Assembly (NCBI GenBank): GCA_016716435.1
Contig: JADJWI010000007.1
Span: 62,001-126,000, forward strand
DNA: 64,000 bases
Source: Acidobacteriota bacterium
Lineage (GTDB): Bacteria; Acidobacteriota; Blastocatellia; Pyrinomonadales; Pyrinomonadaceae
Reading direction: 5' to 3'
Shown here: in pieces, positions 31,129 through 39,447 of the stretch
Numbering within the stretch: the first letter of the stretch is position 1
Layout of the letters: the number at the start of each line of letters is the position of its first letter
Translations under genes and position numbers: made by a program
Notes under the pieces: model-generated
Told to the model about the DNA's origin: nothing
Database searches by the model: none
The model's input: the letters and a program-made list of their open reading frames with translations, nothing else

Positions 31129-31152
31129 AGCGGTTCGGCAATACGAACCGCT
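31129..31152. promoter_or_regulatory. 9-bp perfect hairpin in the lipocalin gene leader
   Basis: AGCGGTTCG (31129-31137) and CGAACCGCT (31144-31152) form a perfect inverted repeat with a 6-base loop, placed 4 bp before the AAGGAG ribosome site. It is either an operator or an mRNA hairpin that tunes translation or stability. Confidence 0.55.
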
Positions 31153-31165
31153 GTGCAAGGAGATA

Positions 31166-31750
31166 ATGATGAAGCATTTATTTATGGGTTTTCTTTTGGT
31201 CATTGCGGCGACAGCGGCTGCTTTTGCCCAGGGTGTTCAGCCGAAGGTCGAGGCCGTTCCTACGGTTGAGCTCGACCGATATTTGGGCAAATGGTATGAG
31301 ATCGCGAAGTATCCGAACAAATTTCAGAAGCAGTGTGTAGGCAATACGACGGCGACCTACTCGCGAAAGCAGAACGGCCGGCTTGAGGTGCTAAATGAGT
31401 GCCTGAAGAGCGACGGCACCATGGAGGCCGCGAAGGGCGAGGCGAAGATTGCCGACAAAAAAACGAACTCGAAGCTCAAGGTGAGATTCGCGCCCGGCTA
31501 TCTTTCATTCTTGCCTTTCGTTTGGGCGAATTACTGGGTCATCGACCTGGCTCCCGATTATTCGTATGCCGTCATCGGCGAACCGAAACGAGATTATTTT
31601 TGGATACTCGCCCGCGAACCCGAAATGGACGATGCGACCTTTCAGCAGATTCTACGAAAGGCCGAGGCAATGGGCTTTAATCCCGGGAGAGTAGAAAGAA
31701 CGCCGCAGAAGGTTGAAACCATCCCCGGCGGTGTTTTGAACAGACCGTAG
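31166..31750 (+). CDS. Secreted lipocalin (Blc/ApoD-like)
   Basis: A 194-residue protein. A signal peptide (LFMGFLLVIAATAAAFAQG) precedes the lipocalin start LDRYLGKWYEIAKYPNKFQKQC, where GKWYEIA is the conserved GxW motif. KVRFAPGY, ANYWVIDLAPDYSYAVIGEP and DYFWILAREP match Blc. Unlike E. coli Blc there is no lipobox cysteine, so it should be soluble in the periplasm. Lipocalins bind fatty acids or lysophospholipids. AAGGAG lies upstream; the second ATG (31169) has the better spacing and may be the real start. Confidence 0.92.
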   Translation: MMKHLFMGFLLVIAATAAAFAQGVQPKVEAVPTVELDRYLGKWYEIAKYPNKFQKQCVGNTTATYSRKQNGRLEVLNECLKSDGTMEAAKGEAKIADKKTNSKLKVRFAPGYLSFLPFVWANYWVIDLAPDYSYAVIGEPKRDYFWILAREPEMDDATFQQILRKAEAMGFNPGRVERTPQKVETIPGGVLNRP

Positions 31751-31761
31751 TTTGAAAAAGC

Positions 31762-32763
31762 CTAGCTCGCGGCCGCTCCGGCCTCGCTTTCGTGGTCGGC
31801 AAGAAAGCGTTCGGCATCGATGGCGGCCATGCAGCCGGTTCCGGCGGCGGTGATCGCTTGCCGATAGTAAGAATCCTGGGCGTCGCCGCAAGCAAATACG
31901 CCCGGGATATTTGTTTTCATCGTCCGGCCCTCGGTCTTGAGATATCCGGTCTCGTCCATCTCGAGCACGCCCTTAAAAAGATCAGTATTCGGTTTATGGC
32001 CGATGGCGATAAAGACGCCCTGCGTCGCAAAGTCGTAGGTTTCGTTGGTCTCGCTGTGGAAGAGCTTGATCTTCTCGACTCCCGTTTCCTTGGTGCCAAA
32101 GATCTCTTTGACCTCGGTATTCCAGAGAACGTTGATCTTCTCGTGGTTGAGTACACGCTCGGCCATTATCTTCGAAGCCCGGAACTCGTCGCGGCGGTGA
32201 ATGACCGTAACGTTCGAAGCAAACCTTGTCAGGAACATCGCCTCTTCCATCGCGGTATCGCCGCCGCCGACCACGACGATCGGCTTTCCGCGGAAAAAGA
32301 ACCCATCGCAGGTCGCGCAGGCCGAGACGCCGTTGCCGCCAAAGCCATTTGGCACCGGATCTTCGCCCGGGATACCGAGCCACTTTGCCGAGGCTCCGGT
32401 CGCGATGATCAGCGATTCAGCCTCGATGACGGTCGTTATTTCCTCGGCCTCCTGACTGGCCTTTCCGGAAAGAGTGAACGGCCGCTTTGAGAAGTCGACG
32501 CTGTCGATCCAGACGTTGATGATCTCAGTCCCGAAGCGCTCGGCCTGTTTGCGAAATTCGTCCATCAGCGCCGGGCCCATGATGCCGTCGGCAAATCCGG
32601 GGTAGTTTTCCACGTCAGTGGTTATCGTCAATTGGCCGCCGGGCTGGGGCCCATCGATGACAAGTGGGTCAAGTTGAGCGCGTGAGGCGTAGATCGCCGC
32701 CGTAAGCCCTGCGGGTCCGGAGCCGAGAATGACGACCTTCTTGTGAATCCTGTTTGGTTCCAT
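31762..32763 (-). CDS. trxB: Thioredoxin reductase
   Basis: A 333-residue flavoprotein. GSGPAGLTAAIYASRA binds FAD, SACATCDGFFF holds the redox cysteine pair CATC, GGGDTAMEEAMFL binds NADPH and VFACGDAQDSYYRQA closes the FAD site. It passes electrons from NADPH to thioredoxin. The ATG at 32763 is chosen; a TTG at 32790 would add nine residues. On the minus strand, TATACT and TATAAA boxes near 32815-32825 could be its -10 region. Confidence 0.95.
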   Translation of the reverse strand: MEPNRIHKKVVILGSGPAGLTAAIYASRAQLDPLVIDGPQPGGQLTITTDVENYPGFADGIMGPALMDEFRKQAERFGTEIINVWIDSVDFSKRPFTLSGKASQEAEEITTVIEAESLIIATGASAKWLGIPGEDPVPNGFGGNGVSACATCDGFFFRGKPIVVVGGGDTAMEEAMFLTRFASNVTVIHRRDEFRASKIMAERVLNHEKINVLWNTEVKEIFGTKETGVEKIKLFHSETNETYDFATQGVFIAIGHKPNTDLFKGVLEMDETGYLKTEGRTMKTNIPGVFACGDAQDSYYRQAITAAGTGCMAAIDAERFLADHESEAGAAAS

Positions 32764-32958
32764 TTGTTTTATGTGTCGTGCCAAGTTCAATAATTATTTG
32801 ATATAGGTTCGACCTTTATAGTATAACTATCGAGTATTTGGTTAGTCGAACGTAAGGGCCGCAACGTACCTTTGATCAATCCCGAGAATCGGGGTTCTTA
32901 TTCCGTCCGGCGGCTTCGGCAAAGGCCGAATACATCCGTTCACTTTGCCCTAAGACAC

Positions 32959-33336
32959 ATGTTACCAACCAGTCAGCCCAAGTTTGAAGACAGGCGATTT
33001 GCACTTCGGATGGCACTTCGCTTGCCGGTCGTTGTTTCGGGGCGTACGGAGGACGGAGCTGCGTGGAGCGAGCCGACGGAAACGGATGACATTTCAACGC
33101 TCGGAGCTCTTTTTCAACTCAATCAGGATATCGAGAACGGCGACAGCTTGTATCTCCGCTCGCACAGGCCGGACGGAGTTCCGGTCGAGGTAAAAGCGAA
33201 GGTCGTAAGGGTCACTCCGGCGAGCTATGGGTCGAACCGCGTTGGCGTCTCGATCACAGAACACCAGGAAAGCTGGTTGCGGCTCTTCGTTGCATGGATC
33301 GCGGACGACAACGTTGCGGAAGGCGTCGGGGAATAG
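32959..33336 (+). CDS. PilZ-domain protein
   Basis: A 125-residue single-domain protein. RRFALRMALRLPVVV gives the RxxxR part of the c-di-GMP-binding motif, and DDISTLGALF matches the (D/N)xSxxG part about 40 residues later. PilZ proteins act as c-di-GMP receptors for motility or exopolysaccharide control. The RxxxR spacing (RRFALR) fits. The ATG at 32959 leaves a short N-tail; upstream codons are not PilZ-like. No partner lies next to it. Confidence 0.75.
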   Translation: MLPTSQPKFEDRRFALRMALRLPVVVSGRTEDGAAWSEPTETDDISTLGALFQLNQDIENGDSLYLRSHRPDGVPVEVKAKVVRVTPASYGSNRVGVSITEHQESWLRLFVAWIADDNVAEGVGE

Positions 33337-33397
33337 GTTAAGAATCGATCGGAAGCAAAGGTTCGGCAGGCGGAGAAGTGCCTGTCGTTAATATTTT

Positions 33398-34180
33398 ATG
33401 AGCAACTATAATTCGATAAAAGTAGAGCACCGCGGCCACGTTGCCGTGCTGACAATCAACCGGCCGGAAAAGCTGAATTCGCTTTCAAGCGAGGTTCACG
33501 CGGAGGGCATTGCCGCTCTTGATGAGTTTCGCCGGGATGAAAACGTCCGCGTGGTCGTGATAACCGGAGCCGGCGAAAAGTCGTTTATCGCCGGTGCGGA
33601 CATCAGCGAATTTGAGGGCAAGACGCCGGTAACGCAGCGAGCCGTCTTTTACGAACGCACGCTTTTCAACCAGATAGATCTTTTCCCGAAACCGGTTATC
33701 GCGATGATCAATGGTTTTTGCCTCGGCGGCGGAAATGAACTCGCTCTCGCCTGCGACCTTCGCGTAGCGAGCGAAAATGCAAAGTTTTCGCAGCCAGAGA
33801 TCAACCTAGGCATTATGCCCGGCGGCGGCGGGACTCAGCGGCTCACCCGCCTTATCGGCGAGGGCCGTGCGATGGAGATCGTACTTACGGGCGATATGAT
33901 CGACGCCGAAACAGCTCATCGCTTTGGGCTGGTCAATCACGTTTTTCCGCTCGCGGAACTCGAGGCGAAGACGATGGAACTCGCCGAAAAGATCGCGGCA
34001 AAGGCGCCGATCGCATTGCAGCTTTGCAAAGAAGCGGTCAAGTTTGCCTCGCGCTCGAACCTTGACGAAGGGCTGCGGCGAGAGGTCGACCTTTTCGCCA
34101 TCGTTTTCTCGACCGAGGACAAGCAGGAAGGCGTCTCGGCGTTTCTCGAGAAACGAAAGCCGGAGTTCAAGGGAAAGTAG
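33398..34180 (+). CDS. Enoyl-CoA hydratase/isomerase family protein (crotonase)
   Basis: A 260-residue crotonase. FIAGADISEF is the conserved first oxyanion-hole segment, GFCLGGGNELALACD the second with the first catalytic Glu position, and QPEINLGIMPGGGGTQRL the second Glu. Both glutamates needed for hydratase activity are present. It hydrates trans-2-enoyl-CoA during fatty-acid or related oxidation. A short TAATAT lies only 3 bp before the ATG. A heptamer array begins 5 bp after its stop codon. Confidence 0.93.
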   Translation: MSNYNSIKVEHRGHVAVLTINRPEKLNSLSSEVHAEGIAALDEFRRDENVRVVVITGAGEKSFIAGADISEFEGKTPVTQRAVFYERTLFNQIDLFPKPVIAMINGFCLGGGNELALACDLRVASENAKFSQPEINLGIMPGGGGTQRLTRLIGEGRAMEIVLTGDMIDAETAHRFGLVNHVFPLAELEAKTMELAEKIAAKAPIALQLCKEAVKFASRSNLDEGLRREVDLFAIVFSTEDKQEGVSAFLEKRKPEFKGK

Positions 34181-34185
34181 TTTTA

Positions 34186-34455
34186 GTGACGAGTGACGAG
34201 TGGATAGGGAATGGTGAATGGTGAATGGTGAATAGTGACGTTACTTTTACCATTTACTTCTTACAACTTTTGTCTCGTCTCTTTTCACTCTTTTCTTGTC
34301 ACTGGTTATTGACCACCCACATCTTCCGACGCGACCCTGATCACTGGTCACTCGTCACTGTGTTGAATCGGTCATCGCGAATATTCCGTTCATCGCCACC
34401 CACATCTTCCGACTCGTCACTCGTCACTTTCCACTCGCCACTAACTATTGCTGCC
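34186..34455. repeat. Large heptamer-repeat array between the crotonase gene and tRNA-Ala
   Basis: Eight heptamers begin here: GTGACGA twice, GTGGATA, GGGAATG, GTGAATG twice, GTGAATA, GTGACGT. Inverse units (TTACCAT, TCACTGG, CACTCGT, ACTCGTC and similar) fill 34242-34455. The 18-bp sequence CCACCCACATCTTCCGAC occurs twice inside (34313-34330 and 34396-34413). The 333-bp gap between the crotonase gene and tRNA-Ala holds no gene. Confidence 0.8.
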
Positions 34456-34513
34456 CTTGACGCACCGCGGCAATTTCGGTAGATTCAGAATTTACCTTTC
34501 GGGGCAGAAATTT

Positions 34514-34592
<79 letters not shown>

Positions 34593-34598
34593 TCGGTC

Positions 34599-34625
34599 GC
34601 GGACGTCTTCGGGCGTCCGCTTTTT
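34599..34625 (+). terminator. Rho-independent terminator of tRNA-Ala
   Basis: A 7-bp stem GCGGACG/CGTCCGC (34599-34605 with 34614-34620), loop of 8 and a run of five T follow the tRNA by 9 bp. Confidence 0.85.
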
Positions 34626-34823
34626 GTTGCCGGGTGAAAGTTCATTGACCGGTGTTTTCATTTCTGATACATTCTTTGAGGAGTCTTCCTACGACCTTTC
34701 CACGTTACATCCCACTTTGAACCTTACTCGCCAAACGCTCTCGGATATTGTTCCGATAGTGTATTTGACGTCATAAGCTCGAACGGTGAGCTTTCCGTTC
34801 GTGTCCCGCGTTTCCTCAATACC

Positions 34824-35960
34824 ATGAAAATCTTTTCGGCCTTACTATTTTGCTTCCTTACCATTTCGGGATCGGCTCAGGTGATACAGGATTTCGAGGA
34901 CGCTTCCGTACCTCTCCGGACAAATGACTGCTACGCCTCGGCGTCCTTTTCGACCTCGACGACCAATGCAATTACGAACATTTCGGCCCGAAGTTCGCAA
35001 CTGAGCAACCCGGCCAACCCGGCCATCTATCAGATTCCATTCATAGCTGTTGGAGCCGCCTCGGTACTCTCGTTCGACCATCGGCTGAGTGCGGCGAACG
35101 GTACTCGGAACCTGAGGGTAGAACTTTACAGCGCAGCCGATAACACCGCGAACTCGCTCAACAACCCTACCGAGATCTACAGCTTCGATTATTCTAATGC
35201 GGCAGTTCAGAACGCAAGTATCGCCTTGAACGTCACGGGCGTCTTCCGGATCCGATTTGTCGGAACCGGCAGCGGAGGCAATTCGCGCGTGATCCTTGAC
35301 AACATACAGGTTTCGAATGCTTCGCGTTCGACGATAGGCACGGGCCAGGGCGTGGCATCGAGCCAATGCAATGCCCTGATCCCGGGTTCAACGCCGCCGA
35401 CCGCCATTGACGACATTCTCTTTGCGTCTGGAATGACACCCGTTTCAGTTAACATTCTTGCCAACGACATCGCCGGAACGTCCGCGATCAATAGTTCGCG
35501 AGTCGATCTCGTGATCACTTCCTCGGCGGAGGAAGCTACGCTGTCCGTGCCTGAAGGGGATTTTGTCATTGCTGGCGGCGTGCTTACGTTCACGCCCGGC
35601 GCGGGTTTTACTACAACGTTCTCCATCACCTACACCGTAAAGGACGCTGCCGGGGCGACCTCAAACACCGGTACGGTCACGATAGCAACGCTAGGGCCAA
35701 GTTCTTCGCCGGTCGATGTTATTGGCCGTGTCGTTTACGATGATATGCGTTCGGCCGGAATGACGAATGTGGAGCTTGTCGACATTAAGACCGGCGAGAC
35801 ACGTGTTGCGATGACGAATCCGTTCGGCTATTTCCGCTTCGAAGGTGTGCAGATCGGGACGCACGTGCTAACGGCACGCCGCAAGGGATCCAGCCCGCAG
35901 TCCCTACTTGTCGATGTCACCGAGGAGATCAGCGATATTGTGCTTGTGTTGACACGCTAA
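34824..35960 (+). CDS. Secreted protein with Ig-like and carboxypeptidase-regulatory-like domains
   Basis: A 378-residue exported protein (signal peptide MKIFSALLFCFLTISGSAQ). Residues 20-170 look like a beta-sandwich. A cadherin/Ig-like part follows (about 190-290: PTAIDDILFASGMTPVSVNILAND, with VTYTVKDAAG-type strands). The last 75 residues have the carboxypeptidase regulatory-like pattern VIGRVVYDDMRSAGMTNVEL and YFRFEGVQIGTHVLTARRKG, a surface-protein transthyretin-like fold. It probably serves as an envelope or extracellular structural protein. The gap after the tRNA terminator (34626-34823) shows no other gene. Confidence 0.7.
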   Translation: MKIFSALLFCFLTISGSAQVIQDFEDASVPLRTNDCYASASFSTSTTNAITNISARSSQLSNPANPAIYQIPFIAVGAASVLSFDHRLSAANGTRNLRVELYSAADNTANSLNNPTEIYSFDYSNAAVQNASIALNVTGVFRIRFVGTGSGGNSRVILDNIQVSNASRSTIGTGQGVASSQCNALIPGSTPPTAIDDILFASGMTPVSVNILANDIAGTSAINSSRVDLVITSSAEEATLSVPEGDFVIAGGVLTFTPGAGFTTTFSITYTVKDAAGATSNTGTVTIATLGPSSSPVDVIGRVVYDDMRSAGMTNVELVDIKTGETRVAMTNPFGYFRFEGVQIGTHVLTARRKGSSPQSLLVDVTEEISDIVLVLTR

Positions 35961-36022
35961 GCGCGGTAGGTAATGATTCCAAAAGCCGGGCGGTGTCCAA
36001 TGGCCGTCCGGCATTTCTTATC

Positions 36023-36532
36023 ATGAAAGCAATATTACTCTTCGTTGCGGCGGCGATCCTTGTTACCGCAGCGTCCGCCGCCGTGCCGGCACAAAGCAAG
36101 CTCATTATCCTGGTCCGCCACGCGGAAAAAGACATTTCGGAAAACGCGGACCCGAACGATCCGCCGCTTAACGCAGCCGGTCTTGAGCGTGCGCAGCGCT
36201 TCACACGCGTGATCGGCAAATACCGTCCGGGCGCATTCTACTCGACCGACTACAAGCGGACACGCGACACGGTCTCGCCGCTCGCAGCGAAACGAGAAAA
36301 GCAGGTCGAGCTTTACGACCCGCGGAAGCCGAACGAGCTGATCGAAAAGATCCTTGCGGGCAAGACGAAACGTGTCGTCATCGCCGGGCACTCGAACACG
36401 ATCCCCGGCCTTGCCAATGCGATCACGAAAAAAGCGGTCTTCCGCAATCTGGACGAAAGCGAATACACTGTGATCTGGCTTATCCGCTTGAAGAACGGCA
36501 AGGTCACAAAGGTCGTACTACTCGACTACTAA
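36023..36532 (+). CDS. Secreted histidine phosphatase (SixA-like)
   Basis: A 169-residue protein with a signal peptide (AILLFVAAAILVTAASA). IILVRHAEKD contains the RHG-type catalytic motif (RHA variant) and VIAGHSNTIPGL holds the second active-site histidine; FYSTDYKRTRDT is the substrate loop. SixA-type phosphatases in the cytoplasm act on phospho-histidine; this exported version must act on periplasmic phosphate esters. Length is normal. Confidence 0.82.
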   Translation: MKAILLFVAAAILVTAASAAVPAQSKLIILVRHAEKDISENADPNDPPLNAAGLERAQRFTRVIGKYRPGAFYSTDYKRTRDTVSPLAAKREKQVELYDPRKPNELIEKILAGKTKRVVIAGHSNTIPGLANAITKKAVFRNLDESEYTVIWLIRLKNGKVTKVVLLDY

Positions 36533-36573
36533 AGCTCACGATCGCTCTCCTTACTCTTGATAAAGGAAATAGG

Positions 36574-37149
36574 ATGAAACTACTCATTACCGCACTTATC
36601 GCCGTCGCGATAGTCACCGGCACTGCGGCCGCGCAAACCGAGCAACCGAATGAGGTCTTTTGGAAAAACCTTGAACAACTTTGCGGGAAAGCATACGCCG
36701 GAACTGTCGTGACCGACACGACCGGCAGCGAGATGTTCAAGGACAAAGCGATGGTGATGCACGTCCGCTCCTGCCAAAAGGACCGCATCCGCATTCCGTT
36801 CGTTGTCGGCGACGACCTTTCACGAACATGGGTGCTCACGCGAAATAAAGGCCGCATCCTGCTCAAGCACGACCATCGCCACAAGGACGGAAAACCTGAC
36901 GAGGTGACGATGTACGGCGGGTGGACGACGAACGTCGGGATGACGACGCGGCAGATGTTTCCGGCCGACGACGAGACGGTAAAGGTCATCGCCGCGGCCG
37001 CGACGAATGTTTGGTGGATCGATCTGGTACCGGGCGAATCCTATACTTACAATCTTCGGCGGGTCGGCACGGACCGGCTGTTTAGCGTAAAGTTCGACCT
37101 GACAAAGCCCATTGAGGCACCGCCGGCCCCATGGGGTTGGAAAGATTGA
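36574..37149 (+). CDS. Conserved secreted protein, unknown function
   Basis: A 191-residue protein with a signal peptide (LLITALIAVAIVTGTAAAQ). The mature start NEVFWKNLEQLCGKAYAGTVV, a central HVRSCQKDRIRIPF with paired cysteine, and ILLKHDHRHKDG look like a conserved family seen in environmental Gram-negatives, whose role is not known. AAGGAAATAGG gives a good ribosome-binding site. It follows the phosphatase gene by 41 bp and could be cotranscribed; a terminator lies 26 bp after its stop. Confidence 0.65.
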   Translation: MKLLITALIAVAIVTGTAAAQTEQPNEVFWKNLEQLCGKAYAGTVVTDTTGSEMFKDKAMVMHVRSCQKDRIRIPFVVGDDLSRTWVLTRNKGRILLKHDHRHKDGKPDEVTMYGGWTTNVGMTTRQMFPADDETVKVIAAAATNVWWIDLVPGESYTYNLRRVGTDRLFSVKFDLTKPIEAPPAPWGWKD

Positions 37150-37175
37150 TCCGGCTAACATCTCTTAAAACCGAA

Positions 37176-37215
37176 AGCCTCGTGTCGACGTTCAGGTCAA
37201 TACGAGGCTCTTTTT
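37176..37215 (+). terminator. Rho-independent terminator after the secreted-protein gene
   Basis: An 8-bp stem AGCCTCGT/ACGAGGCT (37176-37183 with 37202-37209) with an 18-base loop is followed by CTTTTT. On the other strand a weaker T stretch makes it possibly bidirectional with the convergent VWA gene. Confidence 0.7.
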
Positions 37216-37229
37216 AGCTTCGTAAGCTA

Positions 37230-38303
37230 CTACTGCTTTTCTTTCTTTGCGAAGTAGCCCTTTCGGTGGGTCAGTTCGACCTTCTGCTTTTGAAGCTCAG
37301 GGTTGACGATCTTGACCTCGATAGTGCGGTAGGAGCCATCAAGCCGAGTGTCCGTCGGCTCATAGGCGACCAGATACTGCGACCGCATCTCTTCCTGGAT
37401 CTGTGCAAACGCTTCGCGAAGCTCGCGCTCATCGCGGGGGAAATACGCACGGCCGCCGGTCCGCTCGGAAACACGGCGGAGCGAGCCCTTATCCACGCCG
37501 TCGTAGAAATTATCGCCGATCCCGATCGAGTAGATGACCGCTTCCGAACGCTGAGCAGCCTGAACGGCATCGTCAAGCTTCTTCTGCCCGAATGTATTCA
37601 CACCATCCGAAAGAAGGATGATCGCCCGGCGTGTCCGCTCGGGAGCGGGCCCAAGGATCTCTTCAGATGTGACCCATACGGAATCCCAGATCGCCGTCGA
37701 CCCCTGCACCTGTTGGTTGCGGCCGGATATCGGCGGCGTGCCGGGAATTCGAGCCGCAACGCGGCCGCCGATATAGCCCGCCGGAGGCGTAAAACGAATA
37801 TTCTCGATAGCCCTTCGGACGCGGGTCATATTGCTCGTCATTCCTTGCTCGAGCGTTGATTCGCCGGTAAAGCTGATCACGGCAACTTCGTCCTTAACCG
37901 GGCGGATCACCGAATCGAGAAACGACGTAGCGGCAAGCTTCAGTTCAGGGAGCGTCCGCTCCTGCGAGATGCTGACGTCAATAAGAATCGCGAGGCTGAG
38001 CGGAAGATCTATCTGCTTTGAAAAGCCGGCAATGTCCTGCAACTGGCCGTTCTCAAATATCTGAATGTCTTCCGGCCGGAGCGTGAGAACAAGCCGGCGG
38101 TTGCGGTCCTGTGCGGTGAAAAGCACATTGACCGTCTCAACGTTGATGCGGAGCGGTTCATCCTCGTCCTCGATCGGCGGCGGGGTTGGCGATGGCACTA
38201 CCTGCGCCGATGCCTGCCCGAGAAGAACACACCCGAAGAGCAGCACGAACAACGTGCCGAAGATCAGGTTCGATCGAAAAGACTTGAATGAAAAACTGCT
38301 CAT
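37230..38303 (-). CDS. Secreted VWA-domain protein, second of a tandem pair
   Basis: A 357-residue VWA protein with a signal peptide (FGTLFVLLFGCVLLGQASAQ) and a Pro-rich linker. INVETVNVLFTAQDRNRRLVLTLRPEDIQIFENGQ is the acidobacterial lead-in; LAILIDVSIS is a perfect DxSxS MIDAS motif, the threonine in GSTAIWDSVW (as in VWA MIDAS sites) follows, and IILLSDGVNTFG provides the last aspartate. It should bind Mg or Ca and a protein partner in the periplasm or outside. The upstream VWA gene ends 7 bp before its start, so they form an operon. Confidence 0.88.
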   Translation of the reverse strand: MSSFSFKSFRSNLIFGTLFVLLFGCVLLGQASAQVVPSPTPPPIEDEDEPLRINVETVNVLFTAQDRNRRLVLTLRPEDIQIFENGQLQDIAGFSKQIDLPLSLAILIDVSISQERTLPELKLAATSFLDSVIRPVKDEVAVISFTGESTLEQGMTSNMTRVRRAIENIRFTPPAGYIGGRVAARIPGTPPISGRNQQVQGSTAIWDSVWVTSEEILGPAPERTRRAIILLSDGVNTFGQKKLDDAVQAAQRSEAVIYSIGIGDNFYDGVDKGSLRRVSERTGGRAYFPRDERELREAFAQIQEEMRSQYLVAYEPTDTRLDGSYRTIEVKIVNPELQKQKVELTHRKGYFAKKEKQ

Positions 38304-38309
38304 TAAATA

Positions 38310-39290
38310 TCACCTCAGGTTGTCGCGGATGGCACGATAGCTAGACTTGGTACGTATCTTATAGTCCTTCGTCTTTGCCCGGTCACGGAAACGGACCTCA
38401 ATATTGCGCTCGCGGCCGTCGTAGTTCTGATTTGCCGGGCGATAGGTCAGGATATACTGACCACGAAGTTCTTCCGAAATACGCTTAAATGCCCGCTCGA
38501 GCTCCAGCATATTTCCCGTGAAGAACGCCTGCCCGCCCGTTTTCTCGCAAAGCTCGACGAGGTTCTTGTCTCCCGCGTCTTTGATCTGTCCGGCCTCAAC
38601 GCCCGGAACTGTTCCAAGAAAACCTGCCTTTGTAGAGATGGCAAAAATGGTCGTCTCGGTTCGCTGGGCAATGTCGATCGCATCGGCGAGAACGGCTCGG
38701 CTGAAGGTGTCGTCGCCGTCCGAGATGATGACAATGACGCGGCGTCCGGGAGCACTGCGGAGCTTTTGATCGGAAAATTCCCAAACAGCATCGTAAAGAG
38801 CGGTCTGCGAGCCCGTTTTCTTGATCTTCTCGACCGAACGATCAAGGAGGTCGAGCTTATCGGTAAAGTCCTGATGCAGCGTTATCTCGTTATCAAAGGT
38901 CATGAACGCCGCTTGATCCTTGCGGAGCCGTGTGACCGTATAGAGGAAATTCTTTGCCGCTTCCTTTGAAAACGTGAGCTTACCGGCGGTCGAAGGCGAC
39001 GTGTCCATCAAAACGCCGACGAAGACCGGCGGATTGGTCCGTTCATCGCTGAAAAACGTGACCTCTTGCTCAACACCGTCCTCAAGCACGATAAAGTCGC
39101 CCTTGGTGAGACCCGAAACCAGCTCGTTCTTCTTCCGCGTTACCGTTACCGGCAGACGAACCTCGAAGATCTTTACCGCGTCCGGATCATCGGGCGGCGG
39201 GGTCGGCGAAGGGTTCTGGGCCATGGACGTTGCGGCCAGAAACACAGCGATTAACGAAAACGCAAAAAAGGAGATCGCGAACCTTTTCAT
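38310..39290 (-). CDS. Secreted VWA-domain protein, first of a tandem pair
   Basis: A 326-residue VWA protein with signal peptide (FAISFFAFSLIAVFLAATSMAQ). ITLHQDF, GVLMDTSPSTAG (DxSxS MIDAS), GSQTALYDAVWEF and IVIISDGDDTF complete a metal site. It is about 30 percent alike to the following VWA protein by inspection, so the pair is likely a duplication. The ATG at 39290 begins the signal peptide directly; an upstream ATG would add seven residues. Role unknown; these proteins are abundant in Acidobacteriota. Confidence 0.87.
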   Translation of the reverse strand: MKRFAISFFAFSLIAVFLAATSMAQNPSPTPPPDDPDAVKIFEVRLPVTVTRKKNELVSGLTKGDFIVLEDGVEQEVTFFSDERTNPPVFVGVLMDTSPSTAGKLTFSKEAAKNFLYTVTRLRKDQAAFMTFDNEITLHQDFTDKLDLLDRSVEKIKKTGSQTALYDAVWEFSDQKLRSAPGRRVIVIISDGDDTFSRAVLADAIDIAQRTETTIFAISTKAGFLGTVPGVEAGQIKDAGDKNLVELCEKTGGQAFFTGNMLELERAFKRISEELRGQYILTYRPANQNYDGRERNIEVRFRDRAKTKDYKIRTKSSYRAIRDNLR

Positions 39291-39447
39291 AATTACAGTC
39301 TCAAATCTCAAGATATGATGATGCCGTAGGTGACGTATTTGTTGCCCTTAGGTAAACTCCAGTATAGCAAAACGAGCATCGGCAGGGCATTTCATCTAGT
39401 ATTAGATTGGAAGCGGACGGGAAGTCCGCGCTTATATTTCAAGAGCA

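Noticed and set aside
34186..34455. The heptamer array as a CRISPR array
   Set aside because: Units are 7 bp and degenerate, there are no unique spacers of constant length and no cas genes.
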